Source: Myxococcales bacterium (lineage in GTDB: Bacteria > Myxococcota > Polyangia > Polyangiales > Polyangiaceae). From it: 64,000 bases of DNA. Positions 63,249 to 64,000 of the stretch are shown one piece after another; position 1 is the first letter of the stretch, and the number at the start of each line of letters is the position of its first letter. The stretch lies in assembly GCA_003151595.1 (NCBI GenBank), contig PLXW01000108.1, positions 18,636 to 82,635 on the forward strand, read 5' to 3'. Under the pieces are notes generated by a model, which saw only the letters and a program-made list of their open reading frames with translations, had not been told where the DNA came from and searched no databases. A program made the position numbers and the translations under genes.

Positions 63249-64000
63249 CTACGTCGGCTCGCGTCGATCGACCGGGCCATCGAGCGGCGGACGCTGCATC
63301 TCGCCGAGCGCCGATACGCGCACGTGCGACGGGGCGACGCTCGCTGCGAGCGCGAGGTCGTCGGAGCCGAGCGCGACGATGACCTGCGCGAGATCCGCGA
63401 GGAGGCGACGCGCGTCTTCGACGGAGGCGACTGGCGCGATGTGCACGTGGCGCGCGGACGGCGGGACCACGAGCGGTGCGCCGGTGGGCGCGACGCCGAT
63501 GACGTGATCGTCGCGCGCGATCACTCGCCCCACGAAGGCCATGGTCGCATCGTAGCGCGAGGCCTCGGCCCGCTCGTCGTCGTGAACGACGCCGCGCGGC
63601 ACGCGCGCGTTGCCCGCGGTGAGTGCAGCGTCGAGCGCATCGGCGAACGACGACGCGCGCGCGGCGTCACCGATCACCAGCGCGACCCGCGGGCTCAGGC
63701 AGCCGCGTTGATCGAACGCGATCACGTCGGCCGCGAGCCGAGTGGCCACGTCGTCCAGCGACGACCGCGCCGACACGATCGCGACGCCCATGCCCGCGCC
63801 GTGACCTCGCACGCGGATCCGCTCGCCGACCTGCGCGCGTACCGCGGTGATCGTCGCGTCGCGCCCGTACACGTGCACTTCGCCGCCGAAGATTCGCGGG
63901 AGGTCCACCTCGCCCGCGAGCGAGAGCCCGCGATCGCCGGCGCGCTCGACGAGCGCGCGCGCGAAGTGCGGCTCGCGTCGCGACGGACGCACGACCACGC
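63249..64000 (-). CDS. acyl-CoA reductase, LuxC family, C-terminal part (5' end outside the window)
   Basis: At least 249 residues are present; the frame runs off the window, so the N-terminal half is missing. The visible part has LuxC landmarks: RIFGGEVHVYGRDATITAVRA, then ERIRVRGHGAGMGVAIVS, then ADVIAFDQRGCLSPRVALV, which carries the catalytic Cys. LuxC reduces acyl groups to aldehydes with NADPH through an acyl-enzyme. No luxA, luxB, luxD or luxE is nearby. It converges with the lipoprotein gene, three bases apart. Confidence 0.75.
   Translation of the reverse strand, partial: VVVRPSRREPHFARALVERAGDRGLSLAGEVDLPRIFGGEVHVYGRDATITAVRAQVGERIRVRGHGAGMGVAIVSARSSLDDVATRLAADVIAFDQRGCLSPRVALVIGDAARASSFADALDAALTAGNARVPRGVVHDDERAEASRYDATMAFVGRVIARDDHVIGVAPTGAPLVVPPSARHVHIAPVASVEDARRLLADLAQVIVALGSDDLALAASVAPSHVRVSALGEMQRPPLDGPVDRREPT

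Overview
The window is very GC-rich and densely coded. It looks like a chromosomal segment of a myxobacterium (Myxococcota, probably Polyangiales). This rests on four eukaryotic-like Ser/Thr kinases with unusual sensor parts, two OmpA porins with long thrombospondin type 3 (calcium) repeats, a GltJ/AgmX-like zinc-ribbon/GYF/TonB protein, a CheA-type cluster with a HEAT-repeat component, and Asp/Ala-rich lipoproteins. No rRNA, tRNA, CRISPR array, phage or insertion sequence was recognised. All coordinates come from reading the sequence. Family names rest on motif recognition, not on database searches.

Layout. 1-4.3 kb: tail of an Ig-like surface protein, an alpha/beta hydrolase, gdhA, and the lipid-carrier/phospholipid pair uppS-cdsA. 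4.4-9.4 kb, plus strand: a 7TM receptor Ser/Thr kinase, a fused lysine-fermentation-type enzyme (Kal-Kce) and trpE, packed like an operon. 9.45-9.89 kb is non-coding and holds a large inverted repeat and a 20/60-bp higher-order tandem repeat. 9.9-13.4 kb: two coupled sensor histidine kinases, the second with a degenerate ATP site. 13.7-19.9 kb: thiolase, amidohydrolase, MaoC hydratase, a lone FliR/SctT-type export protein and a beta-barrel protein. 19.9-26.3 kb, minus strand: kinase, PEGA/TPR-like, PrsW protease and kinase, then the barrel protein. 26.4-29.4 kb: two lipoproteins, one with a degenerate nuclease/phosphatase fold. 29.5-31.4 kb: scpAB. 31.4-41.1 kb, minus strand: a tightly coupled cheY-cheA-cheW-cheW-HEAT-cheR-cheB-pmbA-HTH run without a receptor gene. 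41.2-46.5 kb: a CinA-like protein, two small genes, a kinase fused to a periplasmic binding protein, and a lipoprotein. 46.6-58.2 kb is an envelope and signalling block: PDZ lipoprotein, double-FHA protein, OmpA/TSP3, Ig/zinc-ribbon protein, GltJ-like protein, CAP protein and a second OmpA/TSP3. 58.3-61.8 kb is the conserved rpmH-rnpA-yidD-yidC-jag cluster. The end holds an MBL-fold hydrolase, a repeat-rich lipoprotein and a truncated LuxC-type reductase.

How it fits together. Signal input dominates. Four kinases with different sensors (7TM, binding protein, zinc ribbon plus Ig, short tail), a double-FHA phosphothreonine reader, a two-histidine-kinase pair and a Che array component sit among envelope proteins. 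The housekeeping genes (uppS-cdsA, scpAB, rpmH-jag, trpE, gdhA) are normal in sequence. The most unusual items are the kinase/binding-protein receptor, the coupled active plus degenerate histidine kinase pair, the Kal-Kce fusion, the solitary export gate protein, and the two families of ~20-bp intergenic repeats.
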